Below the pieces are notes generated by a model that did no database searches, had not been told where the DNA came from, and was given only the letters and a program-made list of their open reading frames with translations. Of a stretch of DNA of 64,000 nucleotides, positions 31,781 to 42,480 are shown piece after piece. Position 1 is the stretch's first letter. Every line of letters starts with the position of its first letter. The translations under genes were made by a program, and so were the position numbers. The stretch is from Opisthocomus hoazin (Eukaryota > Chordata > Aves > Opisthocomiformes > Opisthocomidae), in contig NC_134428.1 in NCBI RefSeq assembly GCF_030867145.1, positions 26,265,320-26,329,319 on the forward strand, written 5' to 3'.

Positions 31781-33639
31781 ACTTCCCTTCCCGCGGTGAG
31801 CAGCATTCCGGGAGCTGGAGTGCAGCCAGGTGGGTTAGCTTACCTTGCTGAACCTCAGTTCACACACTTCCATTTGAATCTCTGACAGGCAAAATTAATT
31901 TCTCAAGCCTTTAGCACAGAGCTTCAGAGCTGCTGTTCTGCTGCTCCAGAGCGGTCGGCGGCTGCTGGGAGCCGCTGCCGCAGGGAGCAGTGTGCAAGCC
32001 CTCCTTCCAGGGACATTCAAAGGCTTGGCCAGAGCAAAGAGCTAGCAACTGTGCTGAGAGCTCATGCGTCTCTGGCTGCTAATGAGCAGCTAACCATGTC
32101 CCGAGCTCTTCCCTTGCCCTCAGAACTTGCTGCCTCATTATCTGGCTGATCCTCAGCTCTCAGGCAAAGAACCCAAAACCAGATTTCATTCCTTCTTGCC
32201 TCTCCTTCTCTCATCTTGGCAGCTGGCAGCATCCCACTCAGCCAAGGGACGTGATCCCTCTCCCACTCGATGCCCTCGGCAGGCTTTCAATTCCCATCCC
32301 CTGCAGTGGGACTCTCTCAGCTTCTCACATCCATTAATTGACTAGGGCTGATTACAGGGCCACTAACTTGTGTCCTAATTACCAACAAAATATTACCGTT
32401 CTATAACCTTTTGCTCCTCGCCCTGAAATCTAGCAGCTAGCCTGCAACGTGCCCTGAAAGCTGACCCCCACTCTGGCGTGAAAGCCCCACTGCTGCTCCC
32501 ACTTTACTCAAGAAAACCTCTCCCAGGTCTCACCCTGGTTCTCAGAGCAGGGTCAGCTGGCGCGAGGGAGCTCGCCCTCGGGGACCCTGCAGCGCGTTGC
32601 AAGGCAAAATATTGCAGAGGGCAAGAACTGAGAGCCAGGGTGCATGACAGCTCCCAGGAGCGAGGACACCGACCAGTACCCCCGGAGTCTGTCGGGCTGC
32701 TGGAGCCAAGGCACGCGGGAAATCCACTGAGCACCAGCAACACCATGGTGTCGGTGCTCTTCTGGAGAGGGTCTTCCCTGCTAGGTGCTGCCCTAAAGGC
32801 TTTGTAGAGTTAAATAACACAGTTCAGCAGTGGGAGTACATATCTAATCCTGGAGGAAGTGGCATAAAAGTCCTATGTGACAAATGAATTAAAGCATCCC
32901 TTCTTATGGCCAGGCACCTATGGCGAAGAACTGAGACAGATAAATCAATGGAACAGGCTAGGGAGACAGAAGAGATTTTTTTTCTTCCAGATGGGATTAG
33001 AGAACAGCTGGAGAATTGAGGTGGTGAGGGCAGGAGATGGCTCCAGACAGCAGGCTCCTCCTGATGCTGCTGCCCACCCCAAAAGCCCTGCATAGGGCCC
33101 ACATGCAGGTCACACACACCTTTCTGGAAAAATGTGTTCAAATATGTGGGGAATTTCTGACGGAAAGCATGAACCCTTACAAACCGAGACAGTTCCCTCT
33201 AGGCTTTTCTGATCAAGTGTCCCCGGCCACTGGTTTCTCTGTCATCAGCAAAGGCATTTCACGTCAAAGCAAAGCCCCTGAGAATTGCCTAGAAACAAAA
33301 AAACGCAGGGTGAGTGGTTCGTCCAGTGGGTCACCTTGCTGCATGCAGAGCCGAAGGAAAGAGAGGGTCCAGGGCCAAGGGCAATGCCACAGCTGTGGAC
33401 AGAGCAGGTCTTCTTGAAAGCAGGAGAAGCCACTCCATGAGCTGGACAGGATGGGATCTGTCACGTGCCCAAACACATACATCCCTCGCCGAGCAGAGGC
33501 AAGGACAGCAAGGCAGAGACCTGAGAGAGGGCTGCTGGAGAAGAGCAGTCTGGTAGATGGCAAGAAACATAAAAATTTACAAAACAAAGAGAAAGAAAGG
33601 AGAAGCCAGGCCCCGGAGAAGGAAAGGAGCATCCTTCGG
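31781..33639. other. Unique mixed DNA, no gene supported
   Basis: An imperfect palindrome centred on ACACCATGGTGT lies at 32729-32759. Frames up to 142 codons show no domains. Confidence 0.45.
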
Positions 33640-33800
33640 TGTTGGAGAGCACACATCTGCAGCCTGCAGACCACATCTGGCTGCAGACTCACCGCTGTCT
33701 GCAGTGTGTCTATGAAAAGCCTGATGCACGCATGCTTAGAAAGCCAAAACTTATCCTGGGATGGCAGCGGTCGTTAGCCCAGCAAGTTTGGGAACCTCTG
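33640..33800. mobile_element. Probable ancient hAT DNA-transposon relic
   Basis: The segment ends in AGTTTGGGAACCTCTG (33785-33800), close to a terminal inverted repeat typical of hAT/Charlie-type elements. It contains CTGCAGACCACATCTGGCTG (33663-33682), which resembles their subterminal sequence. The opposite terminus and an 8-bp target duplication are not visible, so it would be a truncated, decayed non-autonomous copy. Family assignment is from memory and tentative. Confidence 0.3.
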
Positions 33801-35200
33801 TGCTTTCGCATGCTCTACATCCACATCCACATCCTGGCCCGCTCTTTGAAGCCAGCATCTGTACTGCCCCTTGGCAGGCTGCGGATTACAGCATTTCAGG
33901 CTGCCTGCTGCAGCTCAGCTGTACGTCTGATCTTGGGTGAGGAATTTCTCTTTATACCAAACTGTCTATTCAAGTCATAAAAATAGGCTTTTTTTGCTTC
34001 TGTAAGTGCAACACTTTTCATATTTTTACTTCCAGCTGTCTAGATAGTATTTCACTTTTTTCATTTCTAGTGCTCGCTCTCAGTTATTTAATGTGAATTT
34101 CTAGGGCATGGTGCCCTTAGCAGACATCAGAGCAATATAACACAAGAAATCAGATATATACTGTTCCAGGAGAAGGCAGGAACAAAAAGACAAACTAGGC
34201 TCTTAATACATATGGTGCTTTTGATTCATGGAATATAGAAAATTGTATTTGATTATATCTGTAATGGATCCTCGTAACTTTAGATTAGGGTTATGCTGAT
34301 GGCCCAACTAATGGACAGTTTATTGCAGGAATAGATTTCATCCTATCATATTTTTTTTCCTGGTATCAATTACTCTGAATGTTTAAATGTCTCATTTCTC
34401 TGGATGTTTATTGCTCAATTTTCCTTTCTAAAAAAAACCTTACACACACACACAATGCCCCTGGTGCTCCTCTGCCACGTTGCAACGAACTAAAGTTTGC
34501 GCGCTCCAGGAGTACAGAAGCTCCTGTCATCTCCCGGCTGCATAGGTCAGAAGAAGATCCACATTTGTGGCTTACAGTTACCGAAATCATCGCAGCACGT
34601 AAGCCATGAGGTAATCAAGTCAAAGGTCTCCTAGCAGACATGTTGATGCTATGGGAAATACAAAATAAAATTAAAAGACTTATTAACTTCACCTGTCTAA
34701 AAAGGAAAAGGAACATGTGGGATTGCTGCCTGTGAGATTAAAAAGCCAATCTGATGATAAAAGACACTGGAAGCAAAGACAGTTTGGTGGAAAACATCTC
34801 ATTTTGAGTCAACTTCTATTAGTAAAGCCCTGAAGAATAGAATCATTAAATTATTACTCTCTGAAGCAGTGCAGGAGGACCTTGAAGGAAATGCTTGCAT
34901 GCCAGTAAAGAGTTCAGGAGTCTGTGGAGCCACCAGAGATGTTACCTATTGATCTGAGGGCCAGGGGGCAAAAAGGATTTTATAAGGTTTTATTTTTCCC
35001 CCCACTTTGCCTGGCTGTAACCGTTTCTCTTTAGAAAAAAACCCAAACCACCCTTGCAGAGAAAAACGTCACCTTTGTCACACTTTAAATACTAGTCAAG
35101 CTTCTCGACACCAGTGATTTCAGAATGATCTCTGCTATTTGCTTTACAAAACTATGCTCTGCCTCACTCCAGAATTGATGCCTGGCAATCAAGGGGTGTC
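33801..35200. other. AT-rich unique DNA
   Basis: Long AT-rich interval (33960-35180) with short poly-T and poly-A runs and a small ACACAC tract near 34442. Homeodomain-type words occur (AAATTATTACTCTC near 34848), but blocks are not sharply bounded. Confidence 0.45.
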
Positions 35201-35864
35201 ATGATGTCGGTCTCCCTGAAGAGTAACAAGCCCCAGTTCGGAACACACACCGAGCTTTCGAGGGCATTTGTCAGGGCCGTTGGTGTCAGAGGGGAGCACT
35301 GGGTGCGCCTTTCAAAGGGTGCCTGTCAATTAGAATTTTTTTTTTTTTTAACTGCAGCTAAACTCTTCAATTTGTCCAGCATGCCCAGAGGAGAGGACGC
35401 AGGGGCTCTTCAGTCCTGACGCATTTCACTGTCACAGCCTGTATTTCTTGGGGAAGCAGATGAGAAGAGCCTGACAGTAGGGACGCACGATGGTTCTGCC
35501 GGCTCTGTCGAGGAGCGCAAGGCTGCATGTTGGCCACAGCAAGAAGCATCTTCCGTGGTGAGACAGGATCGTTGCACCCTGCTCCTGTATTTTCCTAGAG
35601 CCTTCTTCCCCGTGCTCTGGCGGATGCCCTAGTCTGCACTGTAGTTCCCCACACATGCCTCTGCACAAGGAGCCAGCCCGACCACAGAGGCTTCCTCAAG
35701 GACACTGAGAGAGGGGGTGCCTCTCGCTGGGCGGGAGCACGGCAGCCCCCTCGCACAGGGGAAGCTCCTGGGACCCGGGAACGCAGAGCTGCCTCGCCCT
35801 CTGCTCAGGCACACGCATTCACACACGGGCTGCATGTCATTGCTGCTCCAAGAAGAGAGCTGGA
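35201..35864. other. Unique mixed DNA with a poly-T run
   Basis: A 14-base T-run (35336-35349) is the only distinct structure. No gene signature. Confidence 0.45.
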
Positions 35865-36010
35865 TCCACTTATTTTTTTCATTAAAATGCAAATTAATTT
35901 AATAAAAAGTGGAACTGTAAATTAATGAAGCACTTAAAAATTCTACATAATACAAGGCTAATACTTACTCTGTAGAATTTCCCCCAGTTAATATCACCAG
36001 TAACGCTCCC
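35865..36010. promoter_or_regulatory. Short AT-rich block, candidate conserved noncoding element
   Basis: Dense TAAT words: GCAAATTAATTTAATAAAAA (35889), CTGTAAATTAATGAAGC (35915) and CAGTTAATATCACC (35986). Abrupt compositional edges on both sides. Confidence 0.35.
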
Positions 36011-37399
36011 AAGTGGGACAAGCCTGGCAGCTCCACCGATGTAAATCAGTCCCTTTGACTGGTGATGGGATCAGAGCTCACGGAGCGGGCACATTGCCTT
36101 CTTACTGCTCCCCAGTGACCGGGGCAGCTGGGAACTTGCCTCCTCTGCAGGAGACTCATCCCGACAGAATCTGCCGGACCCTTCACGGCTGATGCATTCA
36201 GGAGCAGGGACGTTTCCTTTCCCTTAAAATAGTAATGGATCCCTGTAATTTGCTGCAACCCGACAGCTGGGAGGCTACGGGGGCTGCTGTCCTAAGCAGA
36301 GCTCCAGTGACGAGCTGCCCTCCCACGATGTTCAGCTGCAATAACATCGCGTCTGCCTCCAGGCACTGAGCTCCCGTGGAGCCTTTGGACACATTTGAGC
36401 CAGAGACTCTGGATCCACAATTTTATTCTTCTCTCTCCTTTTTGCCCTAGTGCAAAGTGCCAGATACAGGTATTGACTCCAAAGGCACAACGTTCTGCAT
36501 GCAAGCTTTGTGGCTGACTCCAATGCGGGGCCGGCAGCCAGCCCCATCTCGCTGCTGTCATGCTCGCCGACAGCCGAGCCACCGCACAGATTCTCCCTGC
36601 AAGCAACTGGATTCACAGCAGCCCCTCCATCCTCAGCTTCACTGTTCCTTTTCTGCAGGGCGGGAGCAGGGAGACAGGAGATTGTGCCTTGCCCAAGGCT
36701 GGCAGTGGGTCAAATATCGCTCAGGTCTACCTTCAGGGCAAATCTGGCTCAAGAAAACAGAAAATTACCTTGAACGCACAGGTGCAAGGCTTGTGCTCTG
36801 CACCTTCCCTTTCTAACTTACACTTCTAAGGAAAGACTGTAGAAAATTCTTCCTTAAAATAAAGTAGAATCAGAGAGGCACACAGAGATGTTGGCCAACA
36901 TAAGGTATTTCCAAACGGATCAATGTCTCCTGACTTGCAAGGTCCACATCTGAGCTTACCAGCTTCCACTTTTTTGTAGCGAATGGAGAGAATTTGTTCT
37001 CAATTCTGAGAACAGTTCAATTCATCCTAAAGTAAGTATCTAAAGTAGATAAGGTAAACCACACCAAGAAATTGCCCTTCCCTCTCTGCTAGCTATAAAG
37101 GGTCCAGGCAGACGTCTTTCACAGAGACTGGCACTGGTACGTGTTCAGAGCCAGGCAACAGGAACGCTCCGTCCCACCTCTCTCAGTGGGACCCCATCCA
37201 CCCCGTGTGCAGCCACCACAGCCCTCCCAGTGCAGACCCCCTTGTCAGGCGCGGAGCCCCACGGCACCCTCAGGCCGTCACCCGTGGGACCTCCCTGCCA
37301 CTCAGGGACCTTCCTCTGGCCACGCAGCAGGGACCACGCAGGCTCCCCGCTGGTGTTAATCACCTGCCACACATTTATTGCCATGTATACAGCACTGCC
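36011..37399. other. Unique mixed DNA, no gene supported
   Basis: No repeats recognised. GC-rich at 37140-37350. Frames up to 119 codons lack domains. Confidence 0.5.
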
Positions 37400-37915
37400 A
37401 GGAACATTATCCCTTAAATAAAGCTCACCCACCCTATTATTGTAATGTCAACTCTGAACCTCTCTGATAAGCCCTGCAGACAATTTATAATTACACAGAA
37501 GTAGCTCTTGTACATTGCACCGAGGGGCCATCAGGAGAGGATTTCGGTCTTTCACAGAGCCAGCGTTTGACAGGTCTTTTTGCTGTTATTTCATCTTGAC
37601 AGCTCCTTGCCACCCAGCTTCTCCTGTGACTCTACACTCGTGCTTTGTTGTGTGATCTCAGGTGAAGAGAGCACGTAATGGGCAATAATTGTGGGCGATT
37701 ACTGTTTACTTGTTAACTTTGCCTGGCAGAGCAGCCGTGATGGATGCAGGGACTGGAATATTCCCTTTATCCCCTGTAGCACTGAGAGCGAACTGCTGCT
37801 TAATTCAAAGGCTGAAATCCATAAAAAAGAAGACGAAACCCATCATTAAATTTCTCTTTGTGGCTATGTGCATAATTCATCCAAACACCATCAAATATAA
37901 ATGGCCTTGTGTCAG
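37400..37915. promoter_or_regulatory. AT-rich block abutting a CpG island, candidate enhancer
   Basis: CpG-poor block with CAATTTATAATTACAC (37480), GGGCAATAATTGTGGGCG (37680) and GCATAATTCATCC (37870). It ends where a CpG island begins, with almost no transition. The same arrangement is seen around 7.5-8.8 kb. Confidence 0.42.
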
Positions 37916-38465
37916 GATGAGCAGCGCGGGCACAGCAAACCCAGCCCGCTCCGGGAGACCGACGCTGCGGAGCAGCCCCTGGCCCCGGCCCCTGGGGGGC
38001 TCCCGGGGGGCTCCGAGCCGGACGCGGGAACGGGACGGGGCCGGCTGCCGGCAGACCCCGGCCCAAGGCAGCCCGGAGGCGGGGAGGTGCCGGCCTGGCT
38101 CTGCTGCCTCCGCGGGAAAAAGAAAAAGATAGAAAACCGGCTGTTTTAAAGCCCAACCGATGTTTACAAGCAGCGGGCGACGCGAGCCACGGAGGCGGCG
38201 GTTCAGGCGGCCGGGGACAGGCGGGACACGGCCCCACGCGCCGGGGACACGTTCCGGGACACGGCAGCCCCGCGCCGTTGGGGGGGTCCCGGGGGGTCCC
38301 CTCACCAGGATCCCGAGCCGGGCCCCGCCGGCCCCGCACCCCGACGCCATTCACCAGGCCGCGGTGCCTGAGCTCTTCACTGCTCACTGCCAGCCCCGGA
38401 CTGCGGAAAGCAACCGGGTGACGTCGGCGGCACGGGCAGCAGCCACGCCAGCAGCCCTCGTTCCA
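37916..38465. promoter_or_regulatory. CpG island, no gene recognised
   Basis: High CpG density (six CpG in the 60 bases from 38041) with G-runs such as GGGGGGCTCCCGGGGGG (near 37996). Overlapping frames (222 codons minus-strand, 147 codons plus-strand) are GP/RA-rich. The island lies between two AT-rich blocks and may be an orphan CpG island or an unannotated promoter; strand cannot be assigned. Confidence 0.6.
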
Positions 38466-38850
38466 CACCAGAAGTTCATCTACAGCGGTTTAGCACAGGC
38501 TTGCAACAAGCTTTCTAGAATGTTTTTTTTCCAATTATTTGAAAAACACCAAGTTATTTAATAAATCACAGCAAGTTGTTTTGCAAAAGTATCCTTTGAA
38601 CCATTAGATATTATTGTGAATGCCAATTTTTCTTCCCACCTTATGGCAGGATAAAGATACCCCACTCAATTTTCATCAAAAGCACATGAAAGCAATCAAG
38701 ACTCCTGTAGTTTCTATGGAAATAAGGGATGCAAATTGGGATTGCGTGGTGCCTTTTTTCTTGAATTTATCCATAAAAATGCAAATACTCTTCAACAGAT
38801 ACTGAAATATTTGCCTTGTTCTAAGGGAGGCAACATATATAGATGAGGCT
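38466..38850. promoter_or_regulatory. AT-rich block on the far side of the CpG island
   Basis: AT-rich, CpG-poor with CCAATTATTTGAAAAACACC (near 38531), CAAGTTATTTAATAAATC (38550) and GGATGCAAATTGG (near 38727; ATGCAAAT is the octamer/POU core). Confidence 0.38.
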
Positions 38851-39659
38851 CTTTTGTCCACTCGCTCTCCTGGCAAAGAGATTTGACAGCCCATGGAGCA
38901 CGAGCCTATCGAAGCTGAACAAGCCCTGTCAGAGCACGGGAACAGTGACAGAGCTGGCTCTGGCAGGACCGTGCCCGGCCCCAAAGGGCTGCAGCCTCCT
39001 CCTTGCAGGTCCTTCAGCCACCAGCGTGAGCAAACAGGTTCTCCTGCCCTTTCCTACAATGTGACCTACCTCGTCCGCAGGTACCGTGTAGGTCCCTGCC
39101 CACAACGCAAGGTCATGCCAGCCACTCTGGTGCTGAGTTAGAAGAGCAACGTCACCTCTTTGGTGTGGAAAGCAGATGAGCAAAAGGAGCAGCACAAGCA
39201 AATCACATTTGTGATGCATCTGCTTCACTTTCCTGCCAGGCGTTTCAGAGAAGAGTACACAATGGAGGCTACCCGGCTTCTCTGCTAGGCCTCGTCTTGT
39301 CCTGCAGCAGGGACTGATCAAAACCCTGCAGCAGGAGGTTTAATTAATTCCCTTTCAAACTGAAAGATACAGAATAGTTAATGCTAGCAAAGGTCTTGGG
39401 TTATTCCCCTAAGTGCTCTCCTGCTCTCTCCTCTTTTTCTGTAAGCTGTATGGTGTGCTTCACACAGCACGTCCCAATAAATAATCAAACAGCTCTAGGA
39501 AATGCTGATCGGCAGCTGGGCCCCTCACCCCCAGCCAGGTCCTGGTGCCAAGCGCTGCAGCACGGCTGCCGTAGGGAGCCCTTGCAGCGAGCCAGAGCTC
39601 GTCCTGGCGCACACGCTCTGCTTCTGGACTGAGGGAGACTGAAAAGGTCGAAGAATGGT
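38851..39659. other. Unique mixed DNA, no gene supported
   Basis: Contains an AT patch with GGTTTAATTAATTCCC (39339). No repeat or gene is recognised. Confidence 0.45.
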
Positions 39660-39960
39660 ATTTTGGATCACTGTTGTTTGCCAGCATTAATGACAAACCC
39701 TGGCAACTCAACTAGTAAAACTCCAAGAGTGAACTAGAGCATGCTGCAGCTGCACAATTATAAACTTGCAATTAATTAATTGTGCTGTCACTGTATGCAC
39801 CTGAGAACAACAGCTAGATCAAAGTACTGAACAGAGATCAGAATGATTAGTAGATCACTTTACTTACTGTGTAAAGTGCCAATTAGATACAGCAAAGACG
39901 TAGTCTGGCTTAGTTGCTTCTATCAACAGCTCTGGAAAAGTCACTTAATAGACTGAAGGA
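39660..39960. promoter_or_regulatory. AT-rich block with a TAAT palindrome
   Basis: The palindrome CAATTAATTAATTG (39769-39782) sits in a CpG-poor block with CACAATTATAAAC (39753) and GCCAATTAGATAC (39879). Overlapping ATTA sites would allow cooperative homeodomain binding; inferred only. Confidence 0.38.
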
Positions 39961-41228
39961 AAAAAAAAACAGGAAAGCCTGATTGCTTCAAGTGTGGACA
40001 GAGAGAAGTCATGATGGTCTGTCCATTGACTTCTCCTTTCCAAGGGTGCTAAACACCTCCAATGCTGATCACGCTCTTGACAGTATTCACACCCTGGCCT
40101 GTGCTGAAATGAGCCAGAGACCACCTGCCTGTGTGGTCTGGCAGACCTGATGGCCCCGTCCAGCCGGTCCCGAGAGCCCCAGGAGAGCCTGGCGCTGGAG
40201 CCCAGCGTCCTGCCCCCAGCGCAGCCTGTGCTGGGGGGCCGGGGTGGGTGCCCCTGCCCACCGCCTGCCCCAGCACCAATGGAGACCTCCTGGGCTCCCG
40301 TCTGCCCCGCGCCCAGCACTGGTGACAGTGCCCGGGCACTTGATGCTCCGGTAACCATCGCCCGAGGTGGAGAAAGTGCTGGGGTTTGTGAAATACAGTA
40401 GCTTTCACTTCTGCTAGTGCATTACCAAGCACCTGTACTAGCTGCTCAGTGCTGACTTAGCCAAGCACGGTAAATTTATGGTGCTGATTTATAATTTTCT
40501 CAAAGTTATTGGGAAAATACATTCCAGCCACACCGTGCATGCCTCCAGAAGGGGCTTGTCCTGCTCTCTAGACAGTCTCTCCCTTCCACTAGCAGGCTGA
40601 GGGGAGCAGTGAGGAACGCTGTGGAATTTTTTAAGTTTTCAGTCTCAGATTAGTATCTTTCAGAGAGAGATGCTGTAGCTTAACCCAACACACGAGCACA
40701 CTGGAGGAATTACTCACTGGTTCCTGACATACATTAAGCTGGATGCCACATTTGTGACCATGAACAGTCGCTCCAGACTGCAGAGCTGGTCTGCACCATC
40801 GCTGAGCTCCACACTGAGCCTACACACGCTACCGCCAGTCTGAGGGACACTGGCCTTGCCAGAGCCGGCTCTGTGAGCCCCTTGCAGTGCCCACACTCCT
40901 CACCCAGCACCCAGCCTGTGAGAACAGAAAACATCCGCTCATGGCCCCAGAAAGAAGGGGCTTTGCTGGGCTCGCTGCTGGCACAGGAGAGAAGGTGCCA
41001 GAAGAGAGGCCAGACCAAGGAGGCAATGTCTCCTGAGAAAGGGGCTCAGAGCAGCTAGAGCTGCCAGCCTCACCAAGAGAGGATACCCACTCCCCGGCGA
41101 GACGATCGCAAAGACCCAGGAAGGCACCGCAGCACTGTGGCCAGACACTGGCTGCTATACACATACCTCGTGTCCTTCCTTAGATGTACTTCAGCAGCGA
41201 GCTTTGTCTCTATTGTCTCCTGTTTGTC
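39961..41228. other. Unique mixed DNA, no gene supported
   Basis: GC-rich 40140-40330, then mixed. An AT patch at 40440-40520 (GGTAAATTTATGG) is too short to call. Confidence 0.45.
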
Positions 41229-41294
41229 ACATTGTTTAATTTCTCTTTTTAATTGACTCAGACATTGTTTAATTTCTCTGTTTAATTGGCTCAG
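41229..41294. repeat. 33-bp tandem duplication
   Basis: Two copies (41229-41261 and 41262-41294) of ACATTGTTTAATTTCTC, followed by TTTAATTGACTCAG or TTTAATTGGCTCAG, with two substitutions between them. Each copy carries a TAATT core. High identity suggests a fairly recent slippage or duplication event. Confidence 0.93.
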
Positions 41295-41749
41295 ACAGAG
41301 AAGCTGCAGGCAATGTCATTCTCACATCATCTCTCAGAAACGTCACAGGCATGAGAGTGACATTACTGGTCACACAGCAAAGATCTGCAGCATCCCCACA
41401 GATCCAGCCCCAGCTGGGACCGAGGCAGCAGGAACAGGGAGCAGATGGACATCATCGATGTTTGCAGGACAAAGGCTATTAGCAGGGTGCCATCCTGGCT
41501 TGTGTGGGAACTGCTCTCATTTAACATACACGTCGACAAGTGAGACCAGCAGGTAGAATGAGAAAACAGCACAGCACAGCACACAGATGACACCACTACT
41601 GACATCATTCAAATCCAGAAGTGCCTGAAGGGAGCTTCCAAGGCATCTCACAATGCCAGGTGAAAGCAGGCAAAGGTAGTGAGCAACAAAACCTTGCCAC
41701 ACACGTGCAGTCTTAGAGCAGCCACTGCAAGGTCTGTTTAAGCCACGTG
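41295..41749. other. Unique mixed DNA
   Basis: A minus-strand 61-codon frame (41517-41702) encodes a hydrophobic Leu/Val/Cys-rich peptide of unknown identity; it is too weak to call. Confidence 0.4.
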
Positions 41750-42480
41750 ATTCTCGTTACTGATACTGATTCAACAGATACCTGAAAAAATACTGAAAAA
41801 AATGTCCTTTTGTGTTTTAAAATGTCTCGGATCTAGCATGACCTGTATTTTTCCAGTCACATGAACTACTTGAACAGATGTATTTACCTCTCTAGGTTCA
41901 GCAGGTACGACACAACAGCTATTTCATGAAGCCTGGTTTGACAGACCCAGGTGCTTCAGAAAGTTAGTTTCCACAATGGTTTCTTTTGGTGGGTGCTGGA
42001 CAGGACTGGAACAACTACAGGTGAAAAATGCAAGTTCAGACTTTCCCTGGAGAGCTGCAAGTGTTTGGAGATCTGCAGCACTGCTCACCGAGAAGATTTT
42101 TAATAGCTTTGACCTTCATAGGGTCTGTGTAGTCTCCTTTTGTCAAAAAGTGTATGTGGAAGAATTCTGGAAAAGAGCTGAAGATAATAGAAACGTTCTG
42201 CAGACTGCTGAGGGAATTATGCAGTGCTTCTTCACGTTCTTGAATTATTGTTCCAAAGTGTAGACCATTAGCATCCGCTGCCGCAGGCGTATAGTAGTTT
42301 ATAATCAGGAAGGGCAAATAATTGCTGGTCAGGAGGCACTATAAATATTTGTTATTGCAGATGACTTATAAATAAATTATTTGAAATGACAAAATTAATC
42401 AGACAATTCGTTTGACAAAATAAGTATTTGATCAGCTCTCCTGAACCACAGTGGCCAACTAGGCACTGAGAGTTCCTTGA
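41750..42480. promoter_or_regulatory. AT-rich interval, candidate regulatory block at right end
   Basis: The right part (42300-42430) is strongest: GCAAATAATTGCTGG, CTTATAAATAAATTATTTG and GACAAAATTAATCAGAC. CpG-poor, without repeats. Confidence 0.28.

Noticed and set aside
41517..41702. Hydrophobic minus-strand 61-codon frame resembling a membrane segment
   Set aside because: Too short, no start context or homologue, and surrounded by stops; likely chance.
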